Below, piece by piece: positions 11,830 through 27,375 of a stretch of 64,000 bases of DNA. Within the stretch, counting starts at the first letter, position 1, and each line of letters begins with the position of its first letter. The notes under the pieces were generated by a model. The model had not been told where the DNA came from. It saw only the letters and a list, made by a program, of their open reading frames with translations, and searched no databases. The DNA is from Kuschelorhynchus macadamiae (taxonomy: Eukaryota > Arthropoda > Insecta > Coleoptera > Curculionidae). The stretch lies in assembly GCA_030620095.1 (NCBI GenBank), contig JAUTXW010002148.1, positions 62,001 to 126,000 on the forward strand, given 5' to 3'. The position numbers and the translations under genes were made by a program.

Positions 11830-13290
11830 ATTTAGCTAAAATGTAATATATTCACAAAATATTTTCTTTTAGGTTCTATAAAGCCTCCTGAATGCGGTAA
11901 TTAAAACATGTCTGTGCGGAAACTTCAAATTTTTATTTTATTTATTTATTGTTTGCCTTTTTCTTAACTGAAATGTGGTACATTCACATTCACAACATAA
12001 TTTTGTTTAACTTCTGTAAAGCCTTCTGAATGTGGAACTTAAGTGCCTGATTTCTATAATGACTCGGGAGCAAATATTCGAACATTGTTTGAATAATGCA
12101 AACTATTTGAATTAATTACTTTTTTTATATTAAAAACTTCGTCCAAAGTTAAATAAATAAAAAAAAACGCGATATTTCTTACCAGAAAATGCAGGATTTT
12201 TTGTTTTTATGTTCGTAACATAACCTGAAAGTGTCAATCAATTAAAGCAGTGCCACGACAAAACAGTAAGAGCTATTTGATTAAGATTTGGCACAACTTT
12301 ATATTAAAGGGTATATTTCGACAATATTCAACAGTTTTTATTTCAACCTTGGGTAACCATCCCTGACTTTTTAATAAAAAAATGATATGTAAGAAAAAAT
12401 ACATAAAAAATGCCTCTTAGTATTTTGTGATACAAGTCGTTTTCGAGAAAAAGAACAAATTGCATTTCGATGCACGCCTCTGGCACCTCTAGTCCAGTTT
12501 TAGTTGGAGTCAGAATTACTCAAAACTCTACAAAAGTGATTCCTGAGATACAAAGTATTGAAGTTAAACAACAATAATAACTTTTTTAACTTCTACCACC
12601 ATGTATCTGTAATGTTTTGAAATATTGTTTATATTTTAATATCAAAACGTCTACTTTTCATGATTAACTAAAAGACTTTTTGTCACGAAAATTGAAAAAT
12701 GTGCTAAGGTAAAGATTCATTTTTAATTTTCAAATGTTACTGAAAATTTGAAAGAGAAATGTAATTTAAATTTCTCCCGGCAATAGATCATCCAGTAAGT
12801 TTGAGGGAAAAGAGGGGTAAAAATAGTGAAAACTAATATTGAACATTTTTATGATGGATTTCGATCAGCGGCCGAAAATCTACCGTTGTTCCAAAAATCA
12901 TCAAAATTGGCGATGGTAAGTGTAAGTTAAAAAGAGGTAAAAAATAACTAATTAAATAAAATAAAACTCACATGGGCGCTTCCGCATAAAAATATTTTAA
13001 TTACCACAATCAGGAGGCTTTATAGAAACCCAAAAAAATATTTTGTAAATACAACTTATTTCAACTAAAAGAAGTTGAAAAGTAAATAAATAAATAAATG
13101 GAAATTTTTTTAACTTCCACAATCAGAAGGCTTTATAGAAAGAAGTCAAAAAAATATGTGTAAAAAATAAATAAATAAAATAAAAATCGGAAGTTTCCCC
13201 ACGGAAATGTTTTAATTGTCGCATTCAGCAGGCTTTATAGAAGCAAAAAAAAATATTTGTGAATATATCACATTTCAGCTAAAAAAAATT
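11830..13290. mobile_element. Foldback/Galileo-like element with inverted arrays of ~120-bp units
   Basis: At 12960-13290 a unit containing CAGGAGGCTTTATAGAA, an A-rich block, and TTCC.CA...TTTTAATT occurs about three times in a row. The same unit occurs about twice at 11830-12050 in the opposite orientation (for example TTCTATAAAGCCTCCTGAAT near 11875 and TTCTGTAAAGCCTTCTGAAT near 12013). Between the arrays is about 900 bp of noncoding DNA. Paired inverted arrays of tandem repeats are known from Foldback and Galileo DNA elements. No transposase is present and the outer ends are not defined. The 66-codon frame at 13216-13416 is read through the last unit and is not a gene. Confidence 0.6.
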
Positions 13291-13831
13291 GCTCAAAGTA
13301 TTTTTTTGGATTTTTTTAGATGTTCCTCTTATAGGTTGTTTTGGGTTTACTTCAGATGTGCAATTTTCTTCTTATGCCAAAAAGGAATACATTTAGGCGT
13401 ACTTCGTAAACTTTGAAGGACAGTAGGGCACAATTTAAAAGTAAGTAGTCTGCCGCTCTAAAGAAGAAGGGTGTATCTGCATGAATATTAATCTTGAGAT
13501 ATTTACATTTTACTGTTTTCTACCAGTTATTAGAGTTACGATTTATTTTGTAGGCATTTATCTTTACAAAAATACACATTCGACCTTATTTTTTTTCGTG
13601 CCGAAAAATTCTGTCCTAAAATACGGACATATTGTGTTTGTCAAGTACATTTAGTATAGATTGTTATTTATAGTTGGTGTTAACTTCATGTTTCAGTTTT
13701 AAAATATATTTACATGTATTAAAGATATTAAGTATTTGTTATGCAATATTGTCAGTTATTATAAGTTTAAGGTTTTAAAATGTTTATTCTTTCTGCCTAA
13801 AGATACCTATGACAATTTTATGGCGTTTTGG

Positions 13832-13880
13832 CTGATGATGGAGGTTTTTTACTTTTCGCCCGAAACATGTTCCGTTGAAT
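13832..13880 (+). other. Hammerhead-like CTGATGA...CGAAAC motif
   Basis: CTGATGA at 13832-13838 is followed 23 bases later by GAAAC at 13862-13866. These are the two conserved strands of a hammerhead ribozyme core. The intervening bases would have to form stem II, but pairing is weak (GGAGG against CGCC). Such motifs occur in the terminal repeats of Penelope-like elements, and relatives of those are present at 55-62 kb. It sits just left of the largest (TA)n array. I call it a motif, not a demonstrated ribozyme. Confidence 0.3.
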
Positions 13881-13937
13881 AAACTCGCACTCTACAATAT
13901 AATACCAATATCACAATAAAGAATGAAAAATATTTCC

Positions 13938-16070
<2,133 letters not shown>

Positions 16071-16115
<45 letters not shown>
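16071..16115. repeat. (TA)n microsatellite
   Basis: A TA run that ends exactly at the terminus CAGGGTAATCC of copy B (16116), the same arrangement as at copy A. Confidence 0.95.
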
Positions 16116-16118
<3 letters not shown>

Positions 16119-16940
16119 GGTAATCCATTAACAATGAATGGCCTCCGGTCATAACTCGATAACTGTTGATCATAAAATTATAGGGAAAAAATATTTATGG
16201 GTAAATCGGCAGTAAAGGCAATAACTAGAAATTATTTTCAAGTTCGAAGAAATGGCCGCTAGGGGGCGTAACAGCAACTCGAAAATGGAAATGCCGTTTT
16301 TCTCTTGAATTTTCCTAATTAAGGTTTGTCGAAAATATATGTATTGTATTCTTCAGGCAAGTATGCAACTATTTGCTATCTATCTTTTTGTTCTAATTTT
16401 AATCATAAAGTGGTGGGGGAAGGTTAAACTTTTTTCTTTCAAACGTATCTATCTCTCTAAAAAACACAAAGAATAACTTTTATAGTTTTTCTTTAATTGT
16501 TGGCTTAGTTGAAATGTCAGTTGAAAATAATTTTTCTTTCATCATCGTTACTTCTTCTCCCCTACAAATTGGTGAGGTTAGTTTTTCAATCCGACGTTTC
16601 GGATTCGGGCGACCATCAACAACTTTTTTAATTTAAATACGGACCTGGATTTTTTATTTCATTAAAATTAAATTATGGCAAAAAAGTCATATCATACCAT
16701 TTGATTTTTTTGAAAAAATTCCGAGTTTTTCGTTTTTAATTCCCTCGTAAAACGGGAGTATTGTAATCGTGAAAATAATCATCCTCTGTAATTTTTGCAG
16801 ATCTTTGCGTTTTAGAAACCCTAGATGCCGAAACACATGTTCTTTCATTTCAACTGATAAAGAATCCGTGCGATGATAAATACATATAAAATAAATGTAT
16901 AATACACAATTTAGAATTTTAAGGGTAGAAAATTAATTTC
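16116..16940. mobile_element. Mariner-like noncoding element, copy B (570 bp shorter)
   Basis: A direct repeat of copy A with only scattered differences over about 735 bp. It jumps at 16851/16852 to the sequence found at 15646 in copy A. The last 88 bp (16853-16940) match 15646-15733. Copy B therefore lacks 15076-15645. Beyond 16940 the sequences diverge: copy A enters (TA)n and copy B enters unique DNA. Confidence 0.75.
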
Positions 16941-17346
16941 AGTACAAGTAATGTACTACTTCTTCTATGTATAGAATTTTAAAATAGATAGTATAGTAAG
17001 AGGAATTTAATAAGGTGTGAATTAAGCGCGCATTATTATAAATACTTTGAGCAGTAAAATTAATATTTTGCGCATTAAAATATTATGGACCTCCCAATAA
17101 ATAAACGTATATATTTGAAGTGAGTAAAATTTAATCTTACGTTATAATAAACAGTTAGAATTAATTTTTTAAACATTGAAATAGTTTCTTTAAGCATTAC
17201 TATGTGTGCACTAAAATACCGAATAATATAATAACACTATCTTTTAAGAATATATTTTACATATTACTAGGAAATACCCGGCATGCGTTGCAATGCGACG
17301 CTAACAAAGAAAGTATTTGTGTTGTTGGGTCACGACCGCAAAAAAG

Positions 17347-17680
17347 TAACACCCTGTAGATTTTTTGAATATGAATTATGCTTATTTCGTAGACATTGGT
17401 TACCCTATATTGTGTGCGAATTTTAAATAAATTATCTCTAGAAATGTACACGGTTGATAAAAAGTTAATAAGAAATATTAAAACTGTAACACCCTGTATC
17501 TTGGAAAAGAAGCACTTTATATGAAGATGATGCTTATTTCCTAGACATTGATCACCCTATATTGTGTGCCAAATTTAAATAGATTATCTCTAGAAATGTA
17601 CCCGGTAAATAAGAAATATTAAAACTTTAACACCCTGTGTCTCGGAAACGAAGCTCTATATGAATTTTTTATCTTAAAAA
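17347..17680. repeat. Tandem repeat, ~141-bp unit, about 2.4 copies
   Basis: Units start with AACACCCTGTA at about 17348, 17489 and 17630. They share ATGCTTATTTC.TAGACATTG, CACCCTATATTGTGTGC and TTATCTCTAGAAATGTAC. The ACACCCTGTA start resembles mariner-like termini, so the array may derive from transposon ends. Just upstream (about 17270) is a TACCCGGCATGCGTTGC-type motif that is common in arthropod repeats. Confidence 0.75.
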
Positions 17681-19311
17681 TACTTGAGAAATTGTCCTGT
17701 ACACTTATTCCATGTATATGTTCAGGTTCACGGTCCTGGTGTTGTTCCCGGTCCCGTTACCGTTTCAGAATCCTTCGCGGGCGTGCACACAATTATCCTA
17801 ACCTAACCTAATATCTATGGGTAAAAGCGCCCGAAAACTAGAAAGGATCGGATAGTGCTTATTTTAACATTTTTAATGCGCGTATATTAATTTCAGCACA
17901 GTGATTTTTTGATTGAAATTAATTTCTTATTTAATTAATTTATTGCCGCTTCTTCTTTTTAAATACTTGATTTTTCAATTAACTGGATTTATATTTAACA
18001 TAATGCAAGCAGCAAATGATATTTATATTTAAAATAATGATAATTTAAATTGAGGCTAATTTAATTTAAAAAATGATTCAAAAATTTAAAAACGCAAATC
18101 ACTTTTTTTTAGATTGTGTATAATGTTAAATAATTCTTTTAAGTATCAGAATAGCAAATATATTATTATATAGTCGAAATATTTTCAGATTTCCATTTTA
18201 TTGAAAAGTAAAACATTTGGCTTTTAAGTGTGAACATACGGTCTAAGACCCCTTAAAATATGTATTTGAAGCCTTTTCAGGTGCTATTATGCCTGATATA
18301 AAAAAAAACATTTTTTTTAAACCCCATAAAATTAGAGAGTGGTTTCCAACGATTTCATATAAAAGGCGACACAGGCCGTCTTTTTGTTAACATATCAGTT
18401 TTAAATTTGACACACTTATACAATCTGAGAGGAAGCAAATTTTTTATTTAAAAAAAACAACTGAAAACTACATCGGTTTTATCGAAAGTGAACCCTATTT
18501 TTTATTTTAAATAAACCCTGTATATTTTTTATATAGTTTAAAATTAGCTTTTCAACGATATAGTACAAGTTAACTTTTGTTTTCAAAGTGGCAACTAAAC
18601 AGCCATTTTTTGGAAATGAAACGTGGTTTTATGGAAAAATATACAGTCGCTATTATAAAATAATTGTTTTAATTAGTCCAAAATAAACTTATTTGTTCAG
18701 TTTCAGATAATACTCGTTTTAGGTACCAATAGATTTTTTAATATTTTTTCACCTCTGCTTTTATCAAGTTGTACATTTTTTTCGCAGTCGTTTTCCCAGT
18801 AAAATTGTCTTTTAAATTAACCTTTATTTTGAAGATAACGATAGTTAAGAGCAGTTATTTAAAAAAGCAGATATGGCTCCAACTTAAAATAAAAGTTTAC
18901 ATATGATAGTTGCGAACATAAACATATACAAAGATAGGAACAGACAGTGAAGAAAGGGGGCCAAATATAGCCGGAGCCAGGGCTACTGGCAAGCGGAGTA
19001 ATAGTTTTTTGACTCTTAAGTTTAAGCCCTAAATTTTATTTCGTTTGCAAGTGTTTCCTAAAAATTTAAAAAGACTATGATTGTTATACGAGAATGATCT
19101 TTTGAAAAGTTCTTTTCTATAATGAGGTACCTACTATGAGTTTCTCTTTTATGCAAATTTAGTTTATGAATATTGGGTCTAAGAGTTATTTTTTGATACC
19201 TGCAGTGTCGATAAACTCGAATTATTTCATTACTAATAATGTTTAATTCTCCAATTGATTATGAAAAGCAGTTGTGTAAAATTCAAAGTCCGAAGAAAAA
19301 GACATAATATA
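17681..19311. other. AT-rich stretch without recognisable genes
   Basis: Scattered short poly-A/T runs and no frame with recognisable motifs. A somewhat GC-richer patch at 18940-19000 has no coding signal that I can identify. Confidence 0.45.
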
Positions 19312-19930
19312 CAGGATGTTAATTAAGTATGTAGACAACGATTAAGGGTAAATCTTTGCCTGATTCTAAAATAAAAAATTCAGATAAACGTGGGTCTGCA
19401 GCGACTTCGTTTTTGACATACCAGGTGTGAAAGTAAAAAAAAATTATTTATTGAAATAAAGGAAAACTTTACGTCCTCAAGAAATTGATTGATACTCGTT
19501 GGTCTTGTCAAGCAGATGCCACACTTGTTCATTGATAAGAAAAAAATTAAATTTCTTGCAGGTCTACCTCAGGATCAGAAATACTTCGTTCAAATCGCAG
19601 CAGATAGCCTGTTGAAGAAAATGAGCTCTATTGAAATGCACTATTCGTCTTATTTTGAAACAACATACTCAAGCGATTCATTGCCACTAACATGGTTCTG
19701 TAGAATTTTAAAATGATCTTTAGTCATGTAATAGATAGATATTACCCTGAGAAAAGTTTTGTCAGTAAAAAGAAAGAGCGCCAAAATTATCAAGCACTGA
19801 TGACTATGCTTAAACACGTTATAAGACAAAAAATGTCAGACTCAATCCACTGGATTATGCAAGATCTGCGATCGCCCAACTGTGTCCTAAGAACAAGTTT
19901 ATGGCCAAAAGCTCGATTCCAGTAGTAAAT
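19312..19930 (+). pseudogene. hAT-like transposase relic behind a mariner-like terminus
   Basis: A terminus-like ATACAGGATGTTAATTAAG lies near 19310. From about 19480 the + strand reads DTRWSCQADATLVH, matching the T-RWSCRADA block of hAT transposases that have a TTF-type zinc finger. The text continues in other frames to about 19690 (NNILKRF). The following frame, 19713-19925 (ERQNYQALMTMLKHVIRQKM), may be further hAT sequence, but I do not recognise it firmly. Multiple stops and frame changes make it a relic. A non-autonomous hAT-like element follows directly at 20011. Confidence 0.45.
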
Positions 19931-20010
19931 CAATTTTCTACATCACCCATTGAAATAATACGAGCAAACAATATATGTAATCGATTTGGCTTCTTGAATC
20001 ATTTCAAGTT

Positions 20011-20841
20011 GAGATGTGTAACTCAGGAGTGAGCTGGCTCAAAGAATCAGCTCAATTAAGTGAGTCGCTGAAGCAGCTCCGCGGTACAGTTCTTTTTCGA
20101 TTCTGACTCACTTCTCACTTACAGCGTAACGGAGCGGGAACGACTTGCGACGATGAAGAGCCGCAGAGTCACCGACCGCCGAAAGAGTCGAATTGCATTG
20201 CAATATGTGCTGTTTTGCGGTCTTAACTATTTAGGTTTTATCTTTTTATTTCGGCTGTTTAGATGTAAAATAAATACAAATATAGATATTAGATATGGTT
20301 GGAACTGCCTCTTGGTAAATACGCATACAAAATAAGGCAATTTACTATTTAAGATAATAATGTAGGTTGAAAAATGCAATAAACTTAAATATTATTTATT
20401 CTAACATTATGGAAAAGAACATATGACGACTTTTTTTTGGCAATATCGTGAAGTCATTTTTAATATTAATTATACAAATATCTATGTTTTAATACCTGTC
20501 TTAAACGAAAGGAATAAGTGCCTAATTTATTTGATAAATCTGCAACAGAAATTCTGAATAATCAGACTGTATAACGTTAAAAATTAAAACACTAAACTTG
20601 ACCAATTCGTCGCGGTGATTCTTTGCCGTAGTAGCCGAGCACGATATCCCATCCACTGTTCCTTACAACTACGAGCCGCCAGGGTGGCAGAACCTGGTCC
20701 GGGAGTCAATACATGAGTTAAGAGCCTTGTCAAATGACGTGTATTTCGCTCTTTCATTTCGCAGCTCAATTGAGCCGACTCAGTAAAGTGAGCCAGAGTC
20801 AGTGAAGCGCATCATTAAAATGAGTTACACGTCCCATCTCT
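20011..20841. mobile_element. Non-autonomous hAT-like element
   Basis: The right end reads inward AGAGATGGGACGTGTAACTCA, a hAT-type terminus. The left end at 20011 has GAGATGTGTAACTCA in the matching orientation. Both ends are followed by sub-terminal AGCTCAATT/GAGTCGGCTCAATTGAG-type repeats. The 830-bp interior has higher GC than its surroundings and no transposase. I could not identify an 8-bp target duplication. Confidence 0.55.
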
Positions 20842-21123
20842 AATTTGAAGGACCAAGTGCCTGTGACTTACACAAGGCAGGGGCAAGTACCATTTTCATC
20901 ATTAATAGGTGCTTTCGAGGAAGACTGCAAATGAATCACAAGGCATAGTTTTTTTATAAAATTCTTGCACATCATAACTTTAGAGCTGCGTTTCCAAACG
21001 TCACTAAGGATTTATTTTTATTAATGGTTTATCCATTGCACGGGATTTTTCTAAAATAAAGATTATTAGGACAGACTACGTACGACTATAACTTGCGTCG
21101 AATAAAATATGAAAAGCATCAAT

Positions 21124-21126
<3 letters not shown>

Positions 21127-21186
<60 letters not shown>
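21127..21186. repeat. (TA)n microsatellite
   Basis: A pure TA run of about 60 bp in otherwise unassigned DNA. Confidence 0.96.
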
Positions 21187-21188
<2 letters not shown>

Positions 21189-21691
21189 CAGATTACAACT
21201 TGATTTTATCAGTTCGTGCATAGATTAATTCTAAATGTAATTATCTTTTTATTTAAATAAAATAATTGTAGGCATTTTCCTAAGTCAAACTAAATAGAAA
21301 GATAAAATACTTTCATTACTGGAGCTTACATTTGGTCATAAAATATAAAAAAACATATTAAGATTTTTCTAGGCTAAACACATTTGTAACCTATGAGAAT
21401 TAAAAAAACTAAATTTTTGGTAGACATATGGCACAGAAAAAGTTTTTGTCGTGTCTGAAAAAAGTAGTTTTTGTGAAATAGATAATTGAGAATAGACTGC
21501 TTTGGCGTTGCTTCCAAATTAGACCGAGAGTATAACCAAAAATATAAAGGACAATTTTGGCCTATTTTTAAACTGAAATATATCCGAAAATACAAAAGAT
21601 ATGTAATTGTATTTTCGAACATATTGGGGCTTTATTTGTGGTTTTTAAGTGCAATAGTTTGATATTCAGATTATTATTCCTAATTAATATA

Positions 21692-22346
21692 CAGGGTGAT
21701 AAATAAAACAGTGCATTTTTTTCAAAAATTCCAAAGTATCGCCATTTTTTATCTTTTGTGGTTTTTATAAGGAGTTAAAGTAATTTGAAGGATGTATGAT
21801 AATTGTCATCAAAAATTAAAGGTCATGTGGGCATAACTTGGTAATATTTTAATATGCATCCAAGATAGCAAAAAAAATGGCGGCCTAATAAAATATTTAA
21901 AAAATCAACCTGAAAAAAGTACTTATTAGATTAATTTTAAATTATGGGGGAGCATTGAGTATAATATAGTGAAAAACTGGTAAAGTTGTGGTACTAATTC
22001 AAGATGGCGACAAAAAATTGCGACCAAATGAAATTAAAAAAATAAATCAATGTAAAAAAAATCTTATTCAATTGAATTTTGTAGAAATATTAAATGAGAT
22101 AAGGATAAACTGGTACAAATTCAACCTGACGTAACAAAATGGCGGTGGCTGTTAATGTAAAAACTACTTATTGAATTTATTTTAAATTATGCCCAAAAAT
22201 TAAGTGTGACATAGGTAAAAACTGGTAAAATATTGGTAGGCGCCCAATAAAAATGTTTAAAAAGACAGTATATATCTATTACTAAATGACTATGTACTGA
22301 ACTAAATTGGGTCACACTTCACTATTTCTAATAAAAGGAAAGATTC
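21692..22346. mobile_element. Mariner-like MITE with internal ~125-bp tandem repeats
   Basis: Begins with TA then CAGGGTGATAAATAAAAC. Inside, a unit containing ACTGGTAAA.TTGTGGTAC, an AAGATGGCG-type motif and TGTAAAAA..CTTATT recurs about three times (starting near 21895, 22040 and 22155). The segment from 22281 on (ACTAAATGACTATGTACTGA) is a repeat that reappears at 26312 and, inverted, at 36487. It is noncoding. The 74-codon frame at 22307-22531 is not supported by any motif. Confidence 0.55.
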
Positions 22347-23360
22347 ATAACGAGGGAAGTTCCGTCCGGGCAAAGAAAATTTGCCGATTTTTTAAAATGT
22401 ATCTAAGAGATGATTTTCTTTCTAGACATATGGTAGTGACGGATTTGTTTTCCATTATGGTCGCAATAATGAAAAGTCTCGCCTCCTGGTTAATATATCT
22501 GGGTCCTTTTTGTAACATAGGTACGAGGTAAAGAAGGATTTTTTAAATTCGCCCCCTAAGGGGGTGAAATGTGTTTTTACTTTTTTTCAACATCTCTTCA
22601 ACGAAATGATATTATAAAATGATTCTTTCGTCAATGAAGCGTATAACAGTCTAGTAATATATATTGTGGTTTCCACGTTTATTAAACACTCTGTTTAATG
22701 AAATTTAGTGTACCTGCAAATAAATAAGCCCTACATATTTTATTTATAGCATTTTCTTTGTCAATTTAAGTATATTAAATTAAAATTCATACGGGGGCCA
22801 TTTCATTAAAACATGCAATGTAAAGAAGCACATTTCTTAAAGGTGTTTTTTTCATGTTTTAGTACAAGCAAAAATAAGAAAATATTTTCTCTTTCCATTT
22901 GCAACTTTAATTATACTTGAAATAAACGTTGTTACAAAATATTCGTGAAAACTCCGTATGCATACAGTTTGTGCAAAGCTTTTTCTTCTCATAAATGTCG
23001 GTAATCCTTATTTTATATTTTTAAGATTCAATTGAAATCTAGCGGTTTTTAGATCCGGTTCCATGGAAAATAACAAATCAGCTGTAATTAATTTATTATT
23101 AGATATATTGGAGAGCACATTTTGTCGACAATAACTCGGGACAACTTGTTTTACATTTAAACATATCTACCAAGTATATATTTTCTATATTTCGTTTTCT
23201 TCAACTATAAGTATTTTTCAAAACGAGATCTACTTCAGTTACATATTCCTTAAAATGGCAGCATTTTGTTGTTACGGAAAGATATTCTTGCATTGTACTG
23301 ACAGTAGATAATTGAAATGTTTGGTTATTTTATTACATTGAATATTTTTCTGTTATTTTC
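22347..23360. other. AT-rich stretch without recognisable genes
   Basis: No supported ORF, repeat or structure. Confidence 0.45.
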
Positions 23361-25757
<2,397 letters not shown>

Positions 25758-25926
25758 CTCCAGAGGAAGAGGTCCTTCAGAACTTGAGAATAATTCCAGG
25801 TTCCAGGTATACACCATTGACTTGTCATCATTACAACCTCCGAAAATGCTATATTGGGATCATTGTAAATCACTTGAGTATTTTTTTATATTTTCTGAAG
25901 CTTTGGTAACATTCTACGACTGGTGA
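25758..25926 (+). pseudogene. Possible terminal exon of an unknown gene
   Basis: A long pyrimidine run ending TTTTTTGACAATAG at 25757 looks like a splice acceptor. It is followed by an open frame of 55 codons (SRGRGPSELENNSRFQVYTI, then DLSSLQPPKMLYWDHCKSL) and a stop at 25926. I do not recognise the protein. A second frame is also open over this stretch, so coding status is uncertain. Confidence 0.2.
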
Positions 25927-26306
25927 AGCACATGGTTAGTCAGTACGTTTATTTTTTTGTTAAATTGAGTAGCAAAAATGTTTTATTAACACCTTTTTTA
26001 TTGCCCTTGTTATCCTTGCTTTAAGTTGCATATATTTTTTTTTTATTTTATAAAAACATAATTATTTTGTTGTCAAGGCGATATAATGGGATTTGCAATA
26101 AAAAACTAACGCGTCGAGTAGTTAACTTTCACACATACGAATACTAGATCATGTAATGTAATCCGGTTTTTATTTCTTAAAGTTGATGGTAAATATTTGT
26201 ATAAATATGCATTATATTTAAATAAATTGTTATGTGTCTAACACACTATGTTATTTATGTAAGTATTGTGCAGTGGCAAATTGAACACATTTTTTTTATA
26301 CATAGT

Positions 26307-26383
26307 ACATAGTACTAAACGACTATGTGCAGAACTAAACTAGGTCACACTTTAGTATCCCTGATAAAAGGAAGGTTTCATAA
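26307..26383 (+). repeat. Dispersed repeat (second of three copies)
   Basis: ACTAAACGACTATGTGCAGA followed by a TAGGTCACACTT block and ATAAAAGGAAGGTTTCATAA. It matches 22281-22346 directly and 36408-36487 in inverse orientation. It probably marks the terminus or sub-terminus of one MITE family. Confidence 0.6.
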
Positions 26384-26404
26384 CGAGGGTAAAGCCAATT
26401 ACCA

Positions 26405-26760
26405 GTTTACACTGATTTTTTAAACTTTTTATCAGGACGCATTTTGTTCCGCCATATTGGAGTCGTACTTAAATCGTACGAGTTCATCCTTACCACACTT
26501 TATTCTTACGGTTTTTGTGCAAAGTTTGAATTCAGTTAAATAAGCAGTTTTTACACTGATTTTTTTAAACATTTTATTAGGCTGCCTTTTTTTTCCGTGA
26601 AATTTGTTCCGCAACATTAGCTTTGTATCAAAATCTTACAAGTTCATTTCTGTATCACACTTCATGTTTGCACAAAAGTTCAAGCTTATTAGAAAAGTTA
26701 TTTTTACATTGCTTATTAAAACTTTTTAAAGCCATATTAGATTTTACCACAATTTTCCTG
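26405..26760. repeat. Degenerate tandem repeat, ~145-bp unit, ~2.5 copies
   Basis: Units begin TTTTTACACTGATTTTTT at about 26408 and 26546, with a partial third at about 26700. They share GTTCATC.T..CCACACTT-type and TTGTGCAAA..TTGAATTC-type blocks. The reverse complement contains an AATATGGCGGAAC motif, relating it to the MITE repeats at 21895-22260. The small minus-strand frame here is repeat translation. Confidence 0.6.
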
Positions 26761-27375
26761 TCATCCATAATATTACATTTGAATTATATTAAATAAGTAG
26801 TTGATTGCTGCAAATTTGAAATATTTTATGAGGCATTATTGCTTTCAGTTGGAAATGAAGACGTTATGATATCTAAAAAATGGAGTATTCTGGAAACGAT
26901 CAATAGTGTAACTGCTGACCAAATGGATGGCGGATAACTGAAAAACACGGATAACTGAAACGCAACAAACGAACTTCCTAAAAAATGTAGTGGCGTAGCC
27001 ACAGGGGGAGATATGGGTATATATCCCCCAAGACTTTTTAAGTATAGCAAATTTTTATAAAATCTTTATGAATCTGCAAGGTGTTACTTTTTCCTAGATC
27101 GCGACTCCTTTTACTACGGAAATTATTACTGTATTATACCAATTTCAATCAAATTGAAAATAAAAATAATTCCGGTGAATCTTAACATAAAAAAAAACAA
27201 GTTTTCTATTGCTATAGCGAAGTGAACTTAATGAATTTTTATTATTTATTTAAAAATCATATTTTGAGAACATGCAAGACGAGTTTAATCAAATTGAGAA
27301 CATTTGGTTCTTATGGTTAGTTATATAGTATAATTCACTCATATTATTATTTTCCCCATTAGCATTTAAAATATA

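Noticed and set aside
17347..17680. CRISPR-like direct repeats
   Set aside because: Units are 141 bp, diverged, without regular short repeats and unique spacers, and the DNA is eukaryotic.
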